A stretch of 64,000 nucleotides of DNA from positions 4,836,001-4,900,000 of the forward strand of contig NC_019751.1 of assembly GCF_000317435.1 (NCBI RefSeq). The letters are read 5' to 3'. This document shows positions 8,695 through 17,945 of the stretch, piece by piece. Position numbers and translations under genes: made by a program. The DNA comes from Calothrix sp. PCC 6303. GTDB taxonomy: Bacteria > Cyanobacteriota > Cyanobacteriia > Cyanobacteriales > Nostocaceae. Under the pieces are notes generated by a model that saw nothing but the letters and a program-made list of their open reading frames with translations, made no database searches and was not told the origin of the DNA. Within the stretch, counting starts at the first letter, position 1. Each line of letters starts with the position of its first letter.

Positions 8695-9471
8695 ATGGAT
8701 TTACCCTTAAAAAAACTAGGAATTGCCCCCAATGCTTGGACAGTGAATAGCGAAATTGCAGATATAACTCGTCCTCCTCTCAACCCACAACCCGTTATCT
8801 TAGCAACAGAAACCAAAACCTTACGCATCGATTTAGCAAAATCTGCCTTGTTAATCATCGATATGCAAAATGATTTTTGTCATCCAGATGGCTGGTTATC
8901 ACACATTGGTGTTGATATTACACCAGCAAGACAACCAATAGCACCACTAAAACATCTGTTACCACTACTAAGGGAGGTAAATATCCCAATTATTTGGATA
9001 AACTGGGGGAATCGTCCTGATTTGCTAAATATCAGTGCCGCAGCAAGTCATGTTTACAACCCAACGGGGGAGGGAATTGGCTTAGGTGATGCTTTGCCTA
9101 AAAATGGCGCAAAGGTATTAATGAAAGATAGTTGGGCGGCAAATGTAGTTGATGAATTGGAACAATTGCCTGAAGATATATGTATTGATAAATACAGAAT
9201 GAGTGGCTTTTGGGATACAGCTTTGGATAGTATTCTTAAAAACTTAGGACGTACAACTCTATTTTTTACAGGTGTTAATGCCGATCAATGTGTAATGACA
9301 AGTTTGCAAGATGCTCATTTTTTAGGCTATGACTGCATCTTACTCCAAGATTGCACCGCTACAACTTCACCTGAATATTGTTGGCAGGCAACTTTATATA
9401 ACGTTAAGCAATGTTTTGGATTTGTCAGTGATTCTCAAGCGATGCTCAAAGCAATAGATAATATTTATTAA
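8695..9471 (+). CDS. isochorismatase-family cysteine hydrolase (biuret/ureidoacrylate amidohydrolase-like)
   Basis: A 258-residue cysteine hydrolase of the isochorismatase fold. The catalytic triad is present: Asp 56 in LLIIDMQNDFCHPDGW, Lys 166 in IDKYRMSGFWDT, and the nucleophile Cys 199 in TGVNADQCVMTS. The NDFCHPDGW context is like RutB and biuret hydrolase relatives that cleave ureido or amide bonds, rather than true isochorismatases. The gene shares a roughly 260-base divergent promoter region with the amidohydrolase and is followed 19 bases later by a cupin gene, so they probably act on one compound, the hydrolase releasing ammonia or carbamate. The exact substrate is open. Confidence 0.85.
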   Translation: MDLPLKKLGIAPNAWTVNSEIADITRPPLNPQPVILATETKTLRIDLAKSALLIIDMQNDFCHPDGWLSHIGVDITPARQPIAPLKHLLPLLREVNIPIIWINWGNRPDLLNISAAASHVYNPTGEGIGLGDALPKNGAKVLMKDSWAANVVDELEQLPEDICIDKYRMSGFWDTALDSILKNLGRTTLFFTGVNADQCVMTSLQDAHFLGYDCILLQDCTATTSPEYCWQATLYNVKQCFGFVSDSQAMLKAIDNIY

Positions 9472-9490
9472 AATCCTAATAGGAGATCCA

Positions 9491-9937
9491 ATGCAAATCA
9501 AAAGCTGTGTAATTCCTATTATCAAATCTCCGCAAGATTATCAAGTATTTCGCATTAGTCCAGATGATACTAATCGTCTGGCGATTGTATTTGATACAGC
9601 TAATGCTAATACGTCTTTAACTTGCTGTATTGAAATATTTGATGTTGGAGGAAAAACACCACCAAATCGTCATCAATGGGCAGTAGAAATGTTTTTTATC
9701 CTCAAGGGTGAAGGTGTTGCGCTTTGTGATGGTAAAAGTGTTGTCATTAAAGCTGGTGATAGCTTATTAGTACCACCAACAGGAACTCACATGATTCAAA
9801 ATACTGGTTCTTCGCGTCTTTACACATTAACAGTTATGGTTCCTAATGAGGACTTTTCGGAGTTAATTAGGAGTGGAATTCCTGTCGAGTTAGATGCGGA
9901 AGATTTAGAGGTTTTAAATAGGGGTTTAATTGTCTAA
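9491..9937 (+). CDS. small cupin-domain protein
   Basis: A 148-residue single-domain cupin. Motif 1 is visible around residues 54-78 (GGKTPPNRHQWAVEMFFILKG) and motif 2 around 88-104 (AGDSLLVPPTGTHMIQN). His, Glu and the second His could bind a metal. Small cupins act as isomerases, dioxygenases or ligand-binding proteins. It lies 19 bases after the cysteine hydrolase with aggaga as ribosome-binding site, so it is cotranscribed. Its stop is only 7 bases from the convergent acyltransferase stop. Role in the presumed catabolic pathway is inferred from position only. Confidence 0.85.
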   Translation: MQIKSCVIPIIKSPQDYQVFRISPDDTNRLAIVFDTANANTSLTCCIEIFDVGGKTPPNRHQWAVEMFFILKGEGVALCDGKSVVIKAGDSLLVPPTGTHMIQNTGSSRLYTLTVMVPNEDFSELIRSGIPVELDAEDLEVLNRGLIV

Positions 9938-9944
9938 ATAGTTG

Positions 9945-11354
9945 CTAAATCATATTTTTCAATTCTTGATATATTTCCTGAGTCAAATTACTCACTTCCT
10001 CCCTTGCTGAATGACGACTTTCACTATATTTATTCCAGCGTTGGGTGACAGAAATTGGTTTGCCGACGCTGATGTGAGATTGTCGCCACCCTAGACGAGG
10101 GCGACCGGGAAGTGTATTATCTTTAAGCCGGGAAATCAGATCAAACATGAGTAATGTCATTTCTGCAAATCTTTCAAATGTTGGTTTTTCGGTGATGTAG
10201 TTGCCACTCACAGCAATGAAACTTTCCACTAATCGCATGTGTTTCATTCTTTGATCTGCTTCTATTGCTACCCAGTCGGCAAGCCCTTTAGTTAGGGGTG
10301 CTAGGGTGTTTAAGTCTGCTAAATCTTCCCGATAAATGTAACTCCACCCTACATCCTCTAAGCGGCGACAGCGATCGATGAGGGTTCCTTGAGGCGGGAC
10401 AGAAAAATACTGTTCTGCTACTGTTAAAGCTTTATCTAAAAGGCGTTGTAGGCGTTTTATAAATTCTGTATTTGGCTCGAATTCAGAGTCAATTTCAATT
10501 GGTTCAAAGTTGATGTGATAGAAGCGTTGATAGAAATCTTCCATCTGTACAACTAGGTGTTCTGCTAATTTTAAAATTCGTTGATAGTATATTTCTTCTT
10601 TATTTTGATTAGTCAAATTATTGGATGAGATAGTAACTAAACCACTTTCTCGTTCCAATTTAGTTAACAACCAATCTAACTTTCTCCAAGGTGGTTTGGG
10701 ATAACTATACTTGATGGTGATGGGGAGAATAAATACTTCTTCTGAACGGTTTTCCTTGATTAAATCTTCGATACACCAAAATGCTAATTGGGAAACACCA
10801 GGTTCTAATGGGCTAACTATACCACTATGACCGTTGGTTGCACCTTCGGGGGCGATACTTAGAGGCATGTTACTATTGGTAAATAATTGTCGAGCTACTT
10901 GTAAAGCACGTTTGTCAATTCTTTTACCACGACGAATTGGCATTCCCCCCAACTTGGAGAAGTACCAACCTAACCAATCACCTGCCCAGACTGTCATTCC
11001 TCTGTCGTAAATAAAGTGGCTGTGGGTGAGTTTTTGGAGGAAAATACTGTGTTGCTTGGCAGCTTTGGGAACAGCACGGGAAAGTAAGTAGAACATGCTG
11101 AGGGGGTCGTCAACTTCTGGATGACGAAATGCCATTAAAAAGCGAACTTTACCTGCTTGGAATTGTTGATAAAGTTTGACTAATTCTACAACATTCTCCG
11201 TCTCAAAGTTAGAGATTCCCGAAGGCAACCAGGGACGAAACCGAAAACGTAGAAGCAGGGGAAAAGCCAGTTTGGTAAGTTGGTGGATGAAAGGGTTGAA
11301 TTTTGGGGGGAGGAATTTGAGGGGTGGTTGAGTGGAACGAATTTTTTCAGGCAA
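9945..11354 (-). CDS. PlsC-like glycerol-3-phosphate/1-acylglycerol-3-phosphate acyltransferase
   Basis: A 469-residue member of the glycerolipid acyltransferase superfamily. Block I is RHPEVDDP with the H-x4-D catalytic pair at residues 78 and 83; block III is APEGATNG at about 168-175, and GGMPIRRG precedes it as expected. The family adds acyl chains to lysophosphatidic acid or related acceptors in membrane lipid synthesis. The protein is longer than classical PlsC because of a C-terminal helical extension of about 220 residues, typical of a cyanobacterial subgroup. The start is TTG 11354, chosen because ggagat lies at the right distance and no nearer ATG precedes block I. Confidence 0.8.
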   Translation of the reverse strand: MPEKIRSTQPPLKFLPPKFNPFIHQLTKLAFPLLLRFRFRPWLPSGISNFETENVVELVKLYQQFQAGKVRFLMAFRHPEVDDPLSMFYLLSRAVPKAAKQHSIFLQKLTHSHFIYDRGMTVWAGDWLGWYFSKLGGMPIRRGKRIDKRALQVARQLFTNSNMPLSIAPEGATNGHSGIVSPLEPGVSQLAFWCIEDLIKENRSEEVFILPITIKYSYPKPPWRKLDWLLTKLERESGLVTISSNNLTNQNKEEIYYQRILKLAEHLVVQMEDFYQRFYHINFEPIEIDSEFEPNTEFIKRLQRLLDKALTVAEQYFSVPPQGTLIDRCRRLEDVGWSYIYREDLADLNTLAPLTKGLADWVAIEADQRMKHMRLVESFIAVSGNYITEKPTFERFAEMTLLMFDLISRLKDNTLPGRPRLGWRQSHISVGKPISVTQRWNKYSESRHSAREEVSNLTQEIYQELKNMI

Positions 11355-11427
11355 TTTGAGTATCTCCAGAAATCATGCGAAGCTAGCGCGATTTAGGTGG
11401 TTCGCTTTTAGGGTTCTGTAGGAATAT

Positions 11428-11450
11428 CGCTATCCTCTACCAGGATAGCG
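11428..11450. repeat. intergenic hairpin
   Basis: CGCTATCCT (11428-11436) and AGGATAGCG (11442-11450) form a perfect 9-bp stem with a 5-base loop. There is no T-tract on either strand, so it is not a standard terminator. Just upstream (about 11378) is a degenerate copy of the gcgaagctagcgcga dispersed repeat. It separates the oligopeptidase gene from the acyltransferase gene. Confidence 0.5.
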
Positions 11451-11560
11451 CAGGAGGATGAGAACCTCTGCCTATGCATGTCCCCTATCAACAACGAACA
11501 ACTTCACACCGCAGCGAGTTGCCGCATCTGTTAAGTCGAGTATCAAGTACTGTTAACTGT

Positions 11561-13627
11561 TCACTGTTCCCCGATTTCAATTCCCAACCTTTGAAACACA
11601 AAAGCGTATTCAAATGCAAGTTCTTTTAAACTTTCGTAACGTCCGGATGCTCCCCCATGTCCTGCACCCATGTTAGTTTTGAGTAGAAGTATATTATTGT
11701 CAGTTTTGAGTTCACGCAGTTTCGCTGTCCACTTTGCAGGTTCCCAATATTTAACGCGGGGGTCGTTTAAACCTGCTGTAATTAAAAGGTGGGGATATGC
11801 TTTTGCTTCTACGTTGTCGTAGGGTGAGTAGGATTTGATGTAGTCGTAATAAATCTTGTCGTTGGGGTTGCCCCATTCTTCCCATTCAATTGCTGAGAGG
11901 GGAAGGGATGTATCAATAATGGTGCTGATAACATCGACGAAGGGGACATCTGCTACTACTGCTTGAAATAAATCGGGACGCATGTTAATAACTGCACCCA
12001 TCAGTAAACCCCCTGCACTTCCTCCGGAGATTGCTAGGTTTTGGGGTGATGTCCAATTTTGTTCGATTAGATATTCAGCACAGGTAATAAAGTCGGTAAA
12101 AGTATTCTTTTTATTGAGGAATTTACCATTTTCATACCATTTTCTACCAATTTCACCCCCTCCGCGAATATGCGCGATCGCATAAACAATTCCCCGCTCA
12201 AGTAATGGTAAATTACTGGAAGAGAATGACACCGGATAAGGATATCCATAGGAACCATATCCTGTGAGAAATAACGGATTTATGCCATTTTTCTGTATAT
12301 TTTGCTTATATACGATGGAAATTGGGATTTGACTCCCATCTTCCGCTGTAGCTGTCAACATTTCGCTTCTATATTGGGTTTTGTCATAACCACCTACCAC
12401 TTCAGTTTCTTTTTTGAGTTCCCTTTCTTGGGTATCCATGTTGTAATCGAATACCGAAGCTGGGGTAATTAAGGAAGTGTAGGTAAATCTGAGAATGTTG
12501 GTATGAAATTCTGGGTTTGCACCTTCAAAGAAAGCATAGGTAGGTTCTGGAAACTGAATATCGTTTTCGACACCTGTAGTTATATTTTGAATTCTGGCAC
12601 GAGGTAATCCAAATTTCCGCTCGTAAATTACCAAGTGATTTGCAAAAATACTAATTCCTGATAGCATGACATCTTCACGATGGGGAATGACTAATTGCCA
12701 ATTCTCTTTAGCTGATTTACTTACCAAAGTCTTCATCAACTTAAAGTTAATTGCGTCTTCATTGGTAACTATATAAAAGCAATCCCCATGGTGATCTATT
12801 TCATATTCAATTCCATGTATTCTTGGATGGAAAAGTTTGAATGTTTCTTGGGGTTGATTTGCATCTAAGTAATACACTTCAGATGTAATTTGACTGCCAC
12901 AATTGAGTAATATATAGGCATCACTTCGAGTTTTGCCGATTGATAAGAAGTAAGAATTGTCAGGTTCGTGATGAATTAATATGTCTGTCTCGGCAGAACT
13001 TCCTAATTGATGGCTTAAAATCTGGAAAGGGCGATTTGCATCATCGATTTTAGTATAGAAAACTGTTCGATTATCATTTGCCCAAGCAAAGGAATAATAT
13101 GTATCAGGAATAGTTTCAGGATAGAATTTATGATCTACTAAATTAACGAAATAAAGTTGGTAACGTTCAGAACCATTGGTATCAACTGAATAGGCTAATA
13201 TTTGATGGTTTGGACTAACTGCAAAAATACCTAAGCTGAAAAAGTCTTCACCTTCTGCTAATTGATTTTCATCAATCAATACTTCTTCCGGTGCATCCAA
13301 ACTACCTTTCTTGCGACAATGAATTGCATAGGCTTTCCCTTCCTCAGTACGAGAATAATAGTAGTAATCATCTTTGCGAATGGGAACCGAAAGATCAGTT
13401 TCTTTGATGCGGGAAAGCATTTCCTCATAAAGCTGTGTTTGTAAAACTTCAGTTGGTTTCATGACTGCATTCGCGTAGTCATTTTCAGCTTCTAAATAAG
13501 CTGTAACTTCGGGGTTTTCAATATCACGCATCCAAAAGTAATTGTCGATGCGCTTATCTCCATGTAATTCGAGAATTTCTGGCTTTTTTTTGGCGATTGG
13601 AGAAATAAAGTTAGGATTGGGACTCAT
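11561..13627 (-). CDS. ptrB: oligopeptidase B (S9A prolyl oligopeptidase family)
   Basis: A 688-residue serine peptidase that cleaves short peptides after Arg or Lys in the cytosol. It has the N-terminal beta-propeller that screens substrate size (about residues 70-400) and a C-terminal alpha/beta-hydrolase domain. The nucleophile lies in ISGGSAGGLLMG at about residue 536, the Asp in TAGLNDPRVKYWEP at about 620, and the His in GAGHGGASGRY at about 655. The stretches YFWMRD near the start and GYGSYGYPYPVSF are family markers. Length is normal. It begins at ATG 13627 and is transcribed alone. The opB subfamily assignment over POP is based on the overall motif pattern. Confidence 0.93.
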   Translation of the reverse strand: MSPNPNFISPIAKKKPEILELHGDKRIDNYFWMRDIENPEVTAYLEAENDYANAVMKPTEVLQTQLYEEMLSRIKETDLSVPIRKDDYYYYSRTEEGKAYAIHCRKKGSLDAPEEVLIDENQLAEGEDFFSLGIFAVSPNHQILAYSVDTNGSERYQLYFVNLVDHKFYPETIPDTYYSFAWANDNRTVFYTKIDDANRPFQILSHQLGSSAETDILIHHEPDNSYFLSIGKTRSDAYILLNCGSQITSEVYYLDANQPQETFKLFHPRIHGIEYEIDHHGDCFYIVTNEDAINFKLMKTLVSKSAKENWQLVIPHREDVMLSGISIFANHLVIYERKFGLPRARIQNITTGVENDIQFPEPTYAFFEGANPEFHTNILRFTYTSLITPASVFDYNMDTQERELKKETEVVGGYDKTQYRSEMLTATAEDGSQIPISIVYKQNIQKNGINPLFLTGYGSYGYPYPVSFSSSNLPLLERGIVYAIAHIRGGGEIGRKWYENGKFLNKKNTFTDFITCAEYLIEQNWTSPQNLAISGGSAGGLLMGAVINMRPDLFQAVVADVPFVDVISTIIDTSLPLSAIEWEEWGNPNDKIYYDYIKSYSPYDNVEAKAYPHLLITAGLNDPRVKYWEPAKWTAKLRELKTDNNILLLKTNMGAGHGGASGRYESLKELAFEYAFVFQRLGIEIGEQ

Positions 13628-13804
13628 GGATAGAAATTAGACCGTTAATAGATTAAATGGAGAACTACAAATGCCAGATAATATTAATTAATAATGTTAT
13701 CCTCCGACATATTAGCTATTAGTCAAAAGCTCATAAAATTATGACTTACGGAATCAACAAAATTTACATCATTGCAATGTAAAGTAGATCCAAAGGGACT
13801 TGCC

Positions 13805-13834
13805 GCAGACTCGCAATTTCCAAGTCTGCTTTTT
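13805..13834 (+). terminator. terminator-like hairpin with T-run on the plus strand
   Basis: GCAGACT (13805-13811) pairs with AGTCTGC (13823-13829), followed by TTTTT. No plus-strand gene precedes it closely. It sits between two minus-strand genes and may belong to an unseen small transcript, or be a relic. Confidence 0.35.
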
Positions 13835-13912
13835 AGTTCAGATTGCAAAATTCCTAAAAATTTCATTAAAATGCTTCAAAAGCTATTCTTAGTTAGTCCA
13901 TATTTGTAATTT

Positions 13913-14638
13913 TCATGTAGTTGTAGGTTTTCCCTTTGTCTTCAAACGACACAAAGCAATTGCGGGAACGATTCCCAAAGTTAAAGCTGTTAAACCTTGT
14001 TCACCGTAGCCCAATATTTGGTCGCGGTAGATTGTGGGAAATAAATCATATGCTAGAGATAATAACCATACCAAAAGACTGATTACAAAAAAAGCAATCG
14101 ACGGAAGAAAATTCCACCACCAAGCTTCAATAGTGTAGCGTCGAATAACTATCCATTGAGTAAATCCCATCCAAACGCCAGAAACTATATACGCGCCTGT
14201 ACAAACTATACCAATAATCAGGATCTCCTTGGGCAAAAGATTTCTTTGTAAAGACTCCGCCAGTGAAGAAATATAATTAATCCAAGCAGTCGAAACCTGT
14301 GTAGCAATCAACCACCCGCAGCTAGTAGTTAGAATCCACAACCAACCAGAGACATATTTACGGAGAATAATTGCTTGATCTGCGGCAAAAATGACCGCGA
14401 ATAGCCCCAAACTGGCATAACTACCCCAATTTGACCATAAATTTAGTAATTGTGGCGTAAATGTAGATAACAGCTTATCTGTCACCAATTTATCAAACAC
14501 AATACTAACAACACCACCAACAACCCAACCCAGTGCCGTCATCACAGTGAATTGAATAAAGAATTTTCGTCGATGCGATCGCGGAATCAGATAAATGGTA
14601 CATTCTGCGTTGATTGGATCATGGGATTCAGTTTGCAT
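13913..14638 (-). CDS. multi-pass membrane protein of unknown function
   Basis: A 241-residue protein with about six hydrophobic helices, at roughly residues 25-52, 72-95, 98-122, 135-165, 170-198 and 210-232. The N-terminus is hydrophilic and cytoplasmic-looking, and RSHRRKFFIQF just before the first helix gives a positive-inside signal. There are many Trp residues near helix ends (WLWIL, WWWNF). Similar cyanobacterial proteins with repeated GxVVGGV- and GFTQWIVI-type helices are common but uncharacterised. The start ATG 14638 is clear. It is an isolated gene, divergent from hemE. No function is proposed. Confidence 0.65.
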   Translation of the reverse strand: MQTESHDPINAECTIYLIPRSHRRKFFIQFTVMTALGWVVGGVVSIVFDKLVTDKLLSTFTPQLLNLWSNWGSYASLGLFAVIFAADQAIILRKYVSGWLWILTTSCGWLIATQVSTAWINYISSLAESLQRNLLPKEILIIGIVCTGAYIVSGVWMGFTQWIVIRRYTIEAWWWNFLPSIAFFVISLLVWLLSLAYDLFPTIYRDQILGYGEQGLTALTLGIVPAIALCRLKTKGKPTTT

Positions 14639-14938
14639 ACAGATTTTCTGTTGTGAAGCAAGATAAATTTAATAAAATTAACTGATTAAATTGTGAGAAT
14701 ATTTTGACACATAATCGACTGCGTAAATATAACAAAGTCCCAGGGAAAATGGGAACCTGTATTCAGAACAACATCAACAAACAAGGCATTTGGGAACCTC
14801 AAAAAATCTCAATTAAGTTAAGAGATATTAAGCTAAACCCTGATATCTAGCCAATAATCTAGCCTGAATCACCTATTCCCTACCTCTGCCTGGTAAGCTT
14901 TAAATTGGCATAAAAAAGTAATATAGGATGTAGTATTA
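14639..14938. other. divergent intergenic region upstream of hemE
   Basis: This 300-base gap separates a minus-strand membrane-protein gene from hemE and must hold both promoters. No open frame, hairpin or dispersed repeat stands out. Confidence 0.4.
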
Positions 14939-15994
14939 ATGGGTATTTCCGCAAATGAGCCTCTTCTTTTACGGGCTGCTCGTGGTGAAGTTGTAGATCG
15001 TCCTCCCGTGTGGATGATGCGGCAGGCTGGACGATACATGAAAGCTTACCGTGATTTAAGGGAGAAATATCCTTCTTTCCGCGAACGTTCGGAAATTCCC
15101 GATGTCGCTATCGAAGTTTCTCTCCAACCTTGGAAAGCATTTCAACCCGATGGTGTCATCTTGTTTTCCGATATTGTCACACCATTCCCTGGTTTAGGGA
15201 TTGACATGGATATTGCGGAAGGAAAAGGACCAATTATTCATGCACCTATCCGTACCCAAGCCCAAGTTGATAGTTTAATCCCTCTCAACCCCGAAGAGTC
15301 GCTACCATTTATCAAAACAATTTTGCAAGCTTTGCGACAAGAAGTTGGGAATAAATCAACCGTTTTAGGCTTCGTTGGTGCCCCTTGGACTTTAGCAGCT
15401 TATGTAGTTGAAGGCAAAGGTTCCAAAACCTATTCTGTAATTAAGAATATGGCATTCTCCGACCCCACAATATTACACCAACTCTTGACCAAATTCGCCG
15501 ACGCGATCGCCACATACATCCGTTACCAAATTGACAGCGGCGCGCAAGTAGTACAGATGTTTGATTCATGGGCAGGGCAACTTAGTCCTCAAGACTACGA
15601 CACATTTGCCCTACCATACCAAAAAATGGTATTTGACAAAGTAAAACAAACCCATCCCGACACCCCATTAATCTTATTAGTTAGTGGTAGCGCCGGTGTC
15701 TTAGAACGTATGGCAAAATCAGGAGCAGACATTGCTACAGTAGACTGGTCAGTAGACATGGCAGACGCGAGAATCCGCTTAGGCAAACAAATGAAAGTTC
15801 AAGGAAACTTAGATCCTGGAGTTTTATTTGGTTCAAAAGAATTCATCCGCGATCGCATATACGATACAGTACGCAAAGCCGGAGACACAGGACACATCCT
15901 CAACCTGGGACACGGAGTCTTACCACAAACCCCAGAAGAAAACGTAGCCTTCTTCTTTGAAACAGCCAAACAGCTAAAACTAGCCACAGTATAG
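14939..15994 (+). CDS. hemE: uroporphyrinogen decarboxylase
   Basis: A 351-residue enzyme that removes four carboxyl groups from uroporphyrinogen III to give coproporphyrinogen III, the branch step leading to haem, chlorophyll and bilins. The hallmark N-terminal motif is present ([14 protein letters not shown], residues 21-34), as are the substrate-site stretch [15 protein letters not shown] with the key Asp, and [13 protein letters not shown]. The C-terminal part has the usual TDWSV-like [18 protein letters not shown] and [15 protein letters not shown]. Length matches the family and the ATG is unambiguous. It stands alone. The second haem gene of the window, hemH, is 20 kb away. Confidence 0.98.
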   Translation: MGISANEPLLLRAARGEVVDRPPVWMMRQAGRYMKAYRDLREKYPSFRERSEIPDVAIEVSLQPWKAFQPDGVILFSDIVTPFPGLGIDMDIAEGKGPIIHAPIRTQAQVDSLIPLNPEESLPFIKTILQALRQEVGNKSTVLGFVGAPWTLAAYVVEGKGSKTYSVIKNMAFSDPTILHQLLTKFADAIATYIRYQIDSGAQVVQMFDSWAGQLSPQDYDTFALPYQKMVFDKVKQTHPDTPLILLVSGSAGVLERMAKSGADIATVDWSVDMADARIRLGKQMKVQGNLDPGVLFGSKEFIRDRIYDTVRKAGDTGHILNLGHGVLPQTPEENVAFFFETAKQLKLATV

Positions 15995-16140
15995 TTTTTC
16001 CCAGAGAGAAGCTTTGCGGGAGATGCTTCTTCCGCAAACTCTCCTGCATTTCTCTCTCTTCTCTTTCTTCTCTCTCCTCTGCGGAACTCTGCGCTTAACT
16101 CCGCGTCACTCTGCGTTAAAACTCTTAAATTTATTCCTTT

Positions 16141-17109
16141 ATGTCCAAAAAACGAATATTAATCACAGGCGCAAGTGGATGTGTTGGACATTACATTAGC
16201 GAACTACTCATCCAAGCAAACGAATATGAACTATTCTTACTAGTCAGAAACCCCGAAAAACTTAAAATTGACACAACCACCTCAAACCACACCACCATCA
16301 TCCAAGGAGACATGCAATTAATAGGAGAACTATCAGATCTCCTAAAAACAATCGACATCGCAGTTTTAACAGCAACAGCATGGGGAGGAGACATCACCTT
16401 TGATGTCAACGTCACCAAAACCTTACAACTAATGAACTTGCTAGATCCAGAGCGCTGTCAACAGGTGATATACTTCTCCACAGCCAGCGTCTTAGATAGT
16501 AACAACCAACCCCTCAAAGAAGCAGGAGAAATTGGAACAGATTACATCCGCAGCAAATATCAGTGTTTACAGGATAAATCCAAAAGCGCGATCGCGTCTA
16601 AGATTACAACAGTATTTCCCACCCTGGTGATAGGTGGAGACAACAACAAACCCTACTCACCCGTAACCACAGGAATTACCGAAGTTACAAAATACGCAAA
16701 TTTAATTAAGTTTCTCAAAGCAGACGGCAGTTTTCACTTCATTCATGCTAAAGATATTGCCACAGTAATTAAACACCTCATCGATCACCCTCCCCAAACT
16801 GGAGAATCACGTCAAATCGTCTTAGGACAAACTCAACTCACAGCAAACCAAGCTATCGAAGAACTTTGTCATTACCTAGGAAAAAAAATCAGTTTCCGTA
16901 TCCCCCTATCCACATCCCTAGCTAACTTTATCATCGTCGTATTTCGCATCCAAATGGCAGCATGGGATAGATTCTGCATGAATTATCGCCATTTTACCTA
17001 TCATCCCATCACCAATCCCACAAGCTTTAAACTACCAAACCATTGCGCGACAATGACTGATGTCTTGAGATTAAGCGGAGTCAAACCTGATACAACTCTC
17101 AATTCTTAG
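16141..17109 (+). CDS. NAD-dependent epimerase/dehydratase (extended SDR) protein
   Basis: A 322-residue extended short-chain dehydrogenase/reductase. The nucleotide-binding glycine motif is ITGASGCVGHYI at residues 7-18, a downstream DMQLIGEL holds the acidic residue typical of the fold, and the active-site pair is Tyr-x3-Lys in DYIRSKYQ. FHFIHAKDIATVI matches the conserved strand of atypical SDRs. Substrate is unknown. Candidates include nucleotide sugars, isoprenoid or quinone-related compounds. It follows hemE after 146 bases of dispersed repeat (tctctgcggaactctgcg-type), so cotranscription is uncertain. The start ATG 16141 is the first good one. Confidence 0.82.
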   Translation: MSKKRILITGASGCVGHYISELLIQANEYELFLLVRNPEKLKIDTTTSNHTTIIQGDMQLIGELSDLLKTIDIAVLTATAWGGDITFDVNVTKTLQLMNLLDPERCQQVIYFSTASVLDSNNQPLKEAGEIGTDYIRSKYQCLQDKSKSAIASKITTVFPTLVIGGDNNKPYSPVTTGITEVTKYANLIKFLKADGSFHFIHAKDIATVIKHLIDHPPQTGESRQIVLGQTQLTANQAIEELCHYLGKKISFRIPLSTSLANFIIVVFRIQMAAWDRFCMNYRHFTYHPITNPTSFKLPNHCATMTDVLRLSGVKPDTTLNS

Positions 17110-17552
17110 AGGATGTTTGAAAAGTACCTTCATCGTAGCGTGAAGGTACAAATAGTGAAGTACTCCGGCTTGCTTCGCTGAAGCCGGAGCTTCCTCAAAG
17201 CAACCATCATTGTTTCGCGTCTCATTCGTCGCAGCCTCCTTGTACAAGTACAGATTGGACTTACACAGCGTCTCTCGGTTTGCACCGTTTATCTCCTCAA
17301 GGGAGAACCCGCGCAGCCGCCCGCCTCCCGCAGGCAGTTTTATTTCTTTTTCGTACACCTCTGTGTGGCTTATTTTTTTTACCGCAGGGCGTAACCGATG
17401 CGAACCAGTGACCGAGGTCTTTCCCCCTTTCTCACGCTCTTAGACGAGGTCGCGCATACTACCGCTACTGTGACCGTTTGTTATGAGCCGTGTGGGTGGG
17501 TCAACAACCATTTATATAGTAGCATAAGTATGCCTATGTTGTGGACATGCCT
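17110..17552. mobile_element. hairpin-rich, GC-richer insert, possible IS200/IS605-type remnant
   Basis: No gene is seen in this 440-base gap, yet it differs from its surroundings. It opens with two tandem perfect hairpins: GTACCTTCA/TGAAGGTAC (17124-17132, 17141-17149) and CTCCGGCTT/AAGCCGGAG (17163-17171, 17181-17189). About 280 bases richer in G+C follow. The far side of the adjacent small gene ends in another strong hairpin. Hairpin ends around a compact non-repeated core resemble IS200/IS605-type elements, and the minus-strand look of the core is like a decayed transposase 3' region, but no TnpA or TnpB motif remains. The mobile-element call is inference. Confidence 0.35.
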
Positions 17553-17741
17553 ATGAAAACAAAAGAAGTACATATTCGCATATCACAAAGGCGTTTCAAT
17601 AAACTAAAAAACTATGCCGCGACGAAGGAAAAAACAGTGACTCAAATAATTGAAGACTATATTGACCGACTGCCAACATTGGAGATTGACAAAAACTCGA
17701 CTACAGCCCTCTCTCAACAACCTGCGGTTGATATTGATTAG
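17553..17741 (+). CDS. small ribbon-helix-helix protein
   Basis: A 62-residue protein starting MKTKEVHIRISQRRFNKLKNYA, a basic ribbon-helix-helix pattern: a strand, a helix with KLKNYAATKEK, then TVTQIIEDYIDRLP as the second helix. The same frame has possible starts at GTG 17541 and ATG 17547. ATG 17553 fits the domain best. The C-terminal 20 residues are Ser/Thr/Gln-rich and probably disordered. It could be an antitoxin without toxin, or a regulator carried by the surrounding element, since such small proteins are found near IS200/IS605-type genes. No toxin-like gene is adjacent. Confidence 0.6.
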   Translation: MKTKEVHIRISQRRFNKLKNYAATKEKTVTQIIEDYIDRLPTLEIDKNSTTALSQQPAVDID

Positions 17742-17766
17742 GGTGGGTCTCGTTTTTGTCCGCTAT

Positions 17767-17791
17767 TCATCCCCACCCTGTAGAGGGATGG
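17767..17791 (+). repeat. strong hairpin after the ribbon-helix-helix gene
   Basis: tccccaccct and agggatgggga pair with only one bulged A around a 4-base gtag loop, starting about 27 bases after the stop codon. It is followed by gaattccgcg rather than a T-run, so it is more like an element end than a terminator. A further 8-bp inverted repeat (AATTACCC at 17829-17836, GGGTAATT at 17860-17867) and CAACGTA/TACGTTG (17883-17898) lie just beyond. Confidence 0.5.
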
Positions 17792-17945
17792 GGAATTCCG
17801 CGAAAGAGGTTAAAAATAAATATTTAGGAATTACCCATTAACGGAAAAAAACCAAGAAAGGGTAATTTATGAAAGCGTGAAACAACGTATTTACGTTGAT
17901 ACACAACATAGCTCTTTTGTACAGTGCGTAAGTCCTAATATTCTC

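Noticed and set aside
17071-17358. 95-codon minus-strand frame over the hairpin-rich insert
   Set aside because: No ribosome-binding site and it overlaps the SDR gene end; composition reflects the G+C-rich core and hairpins. Could be a decayed transposase tail but no motif supports it.
17650-17841. 63-codon frame after the ribbon-helix-helix start
   Set aside because: Out of frame inside that gene and then crosses the hairpin; no start signal.
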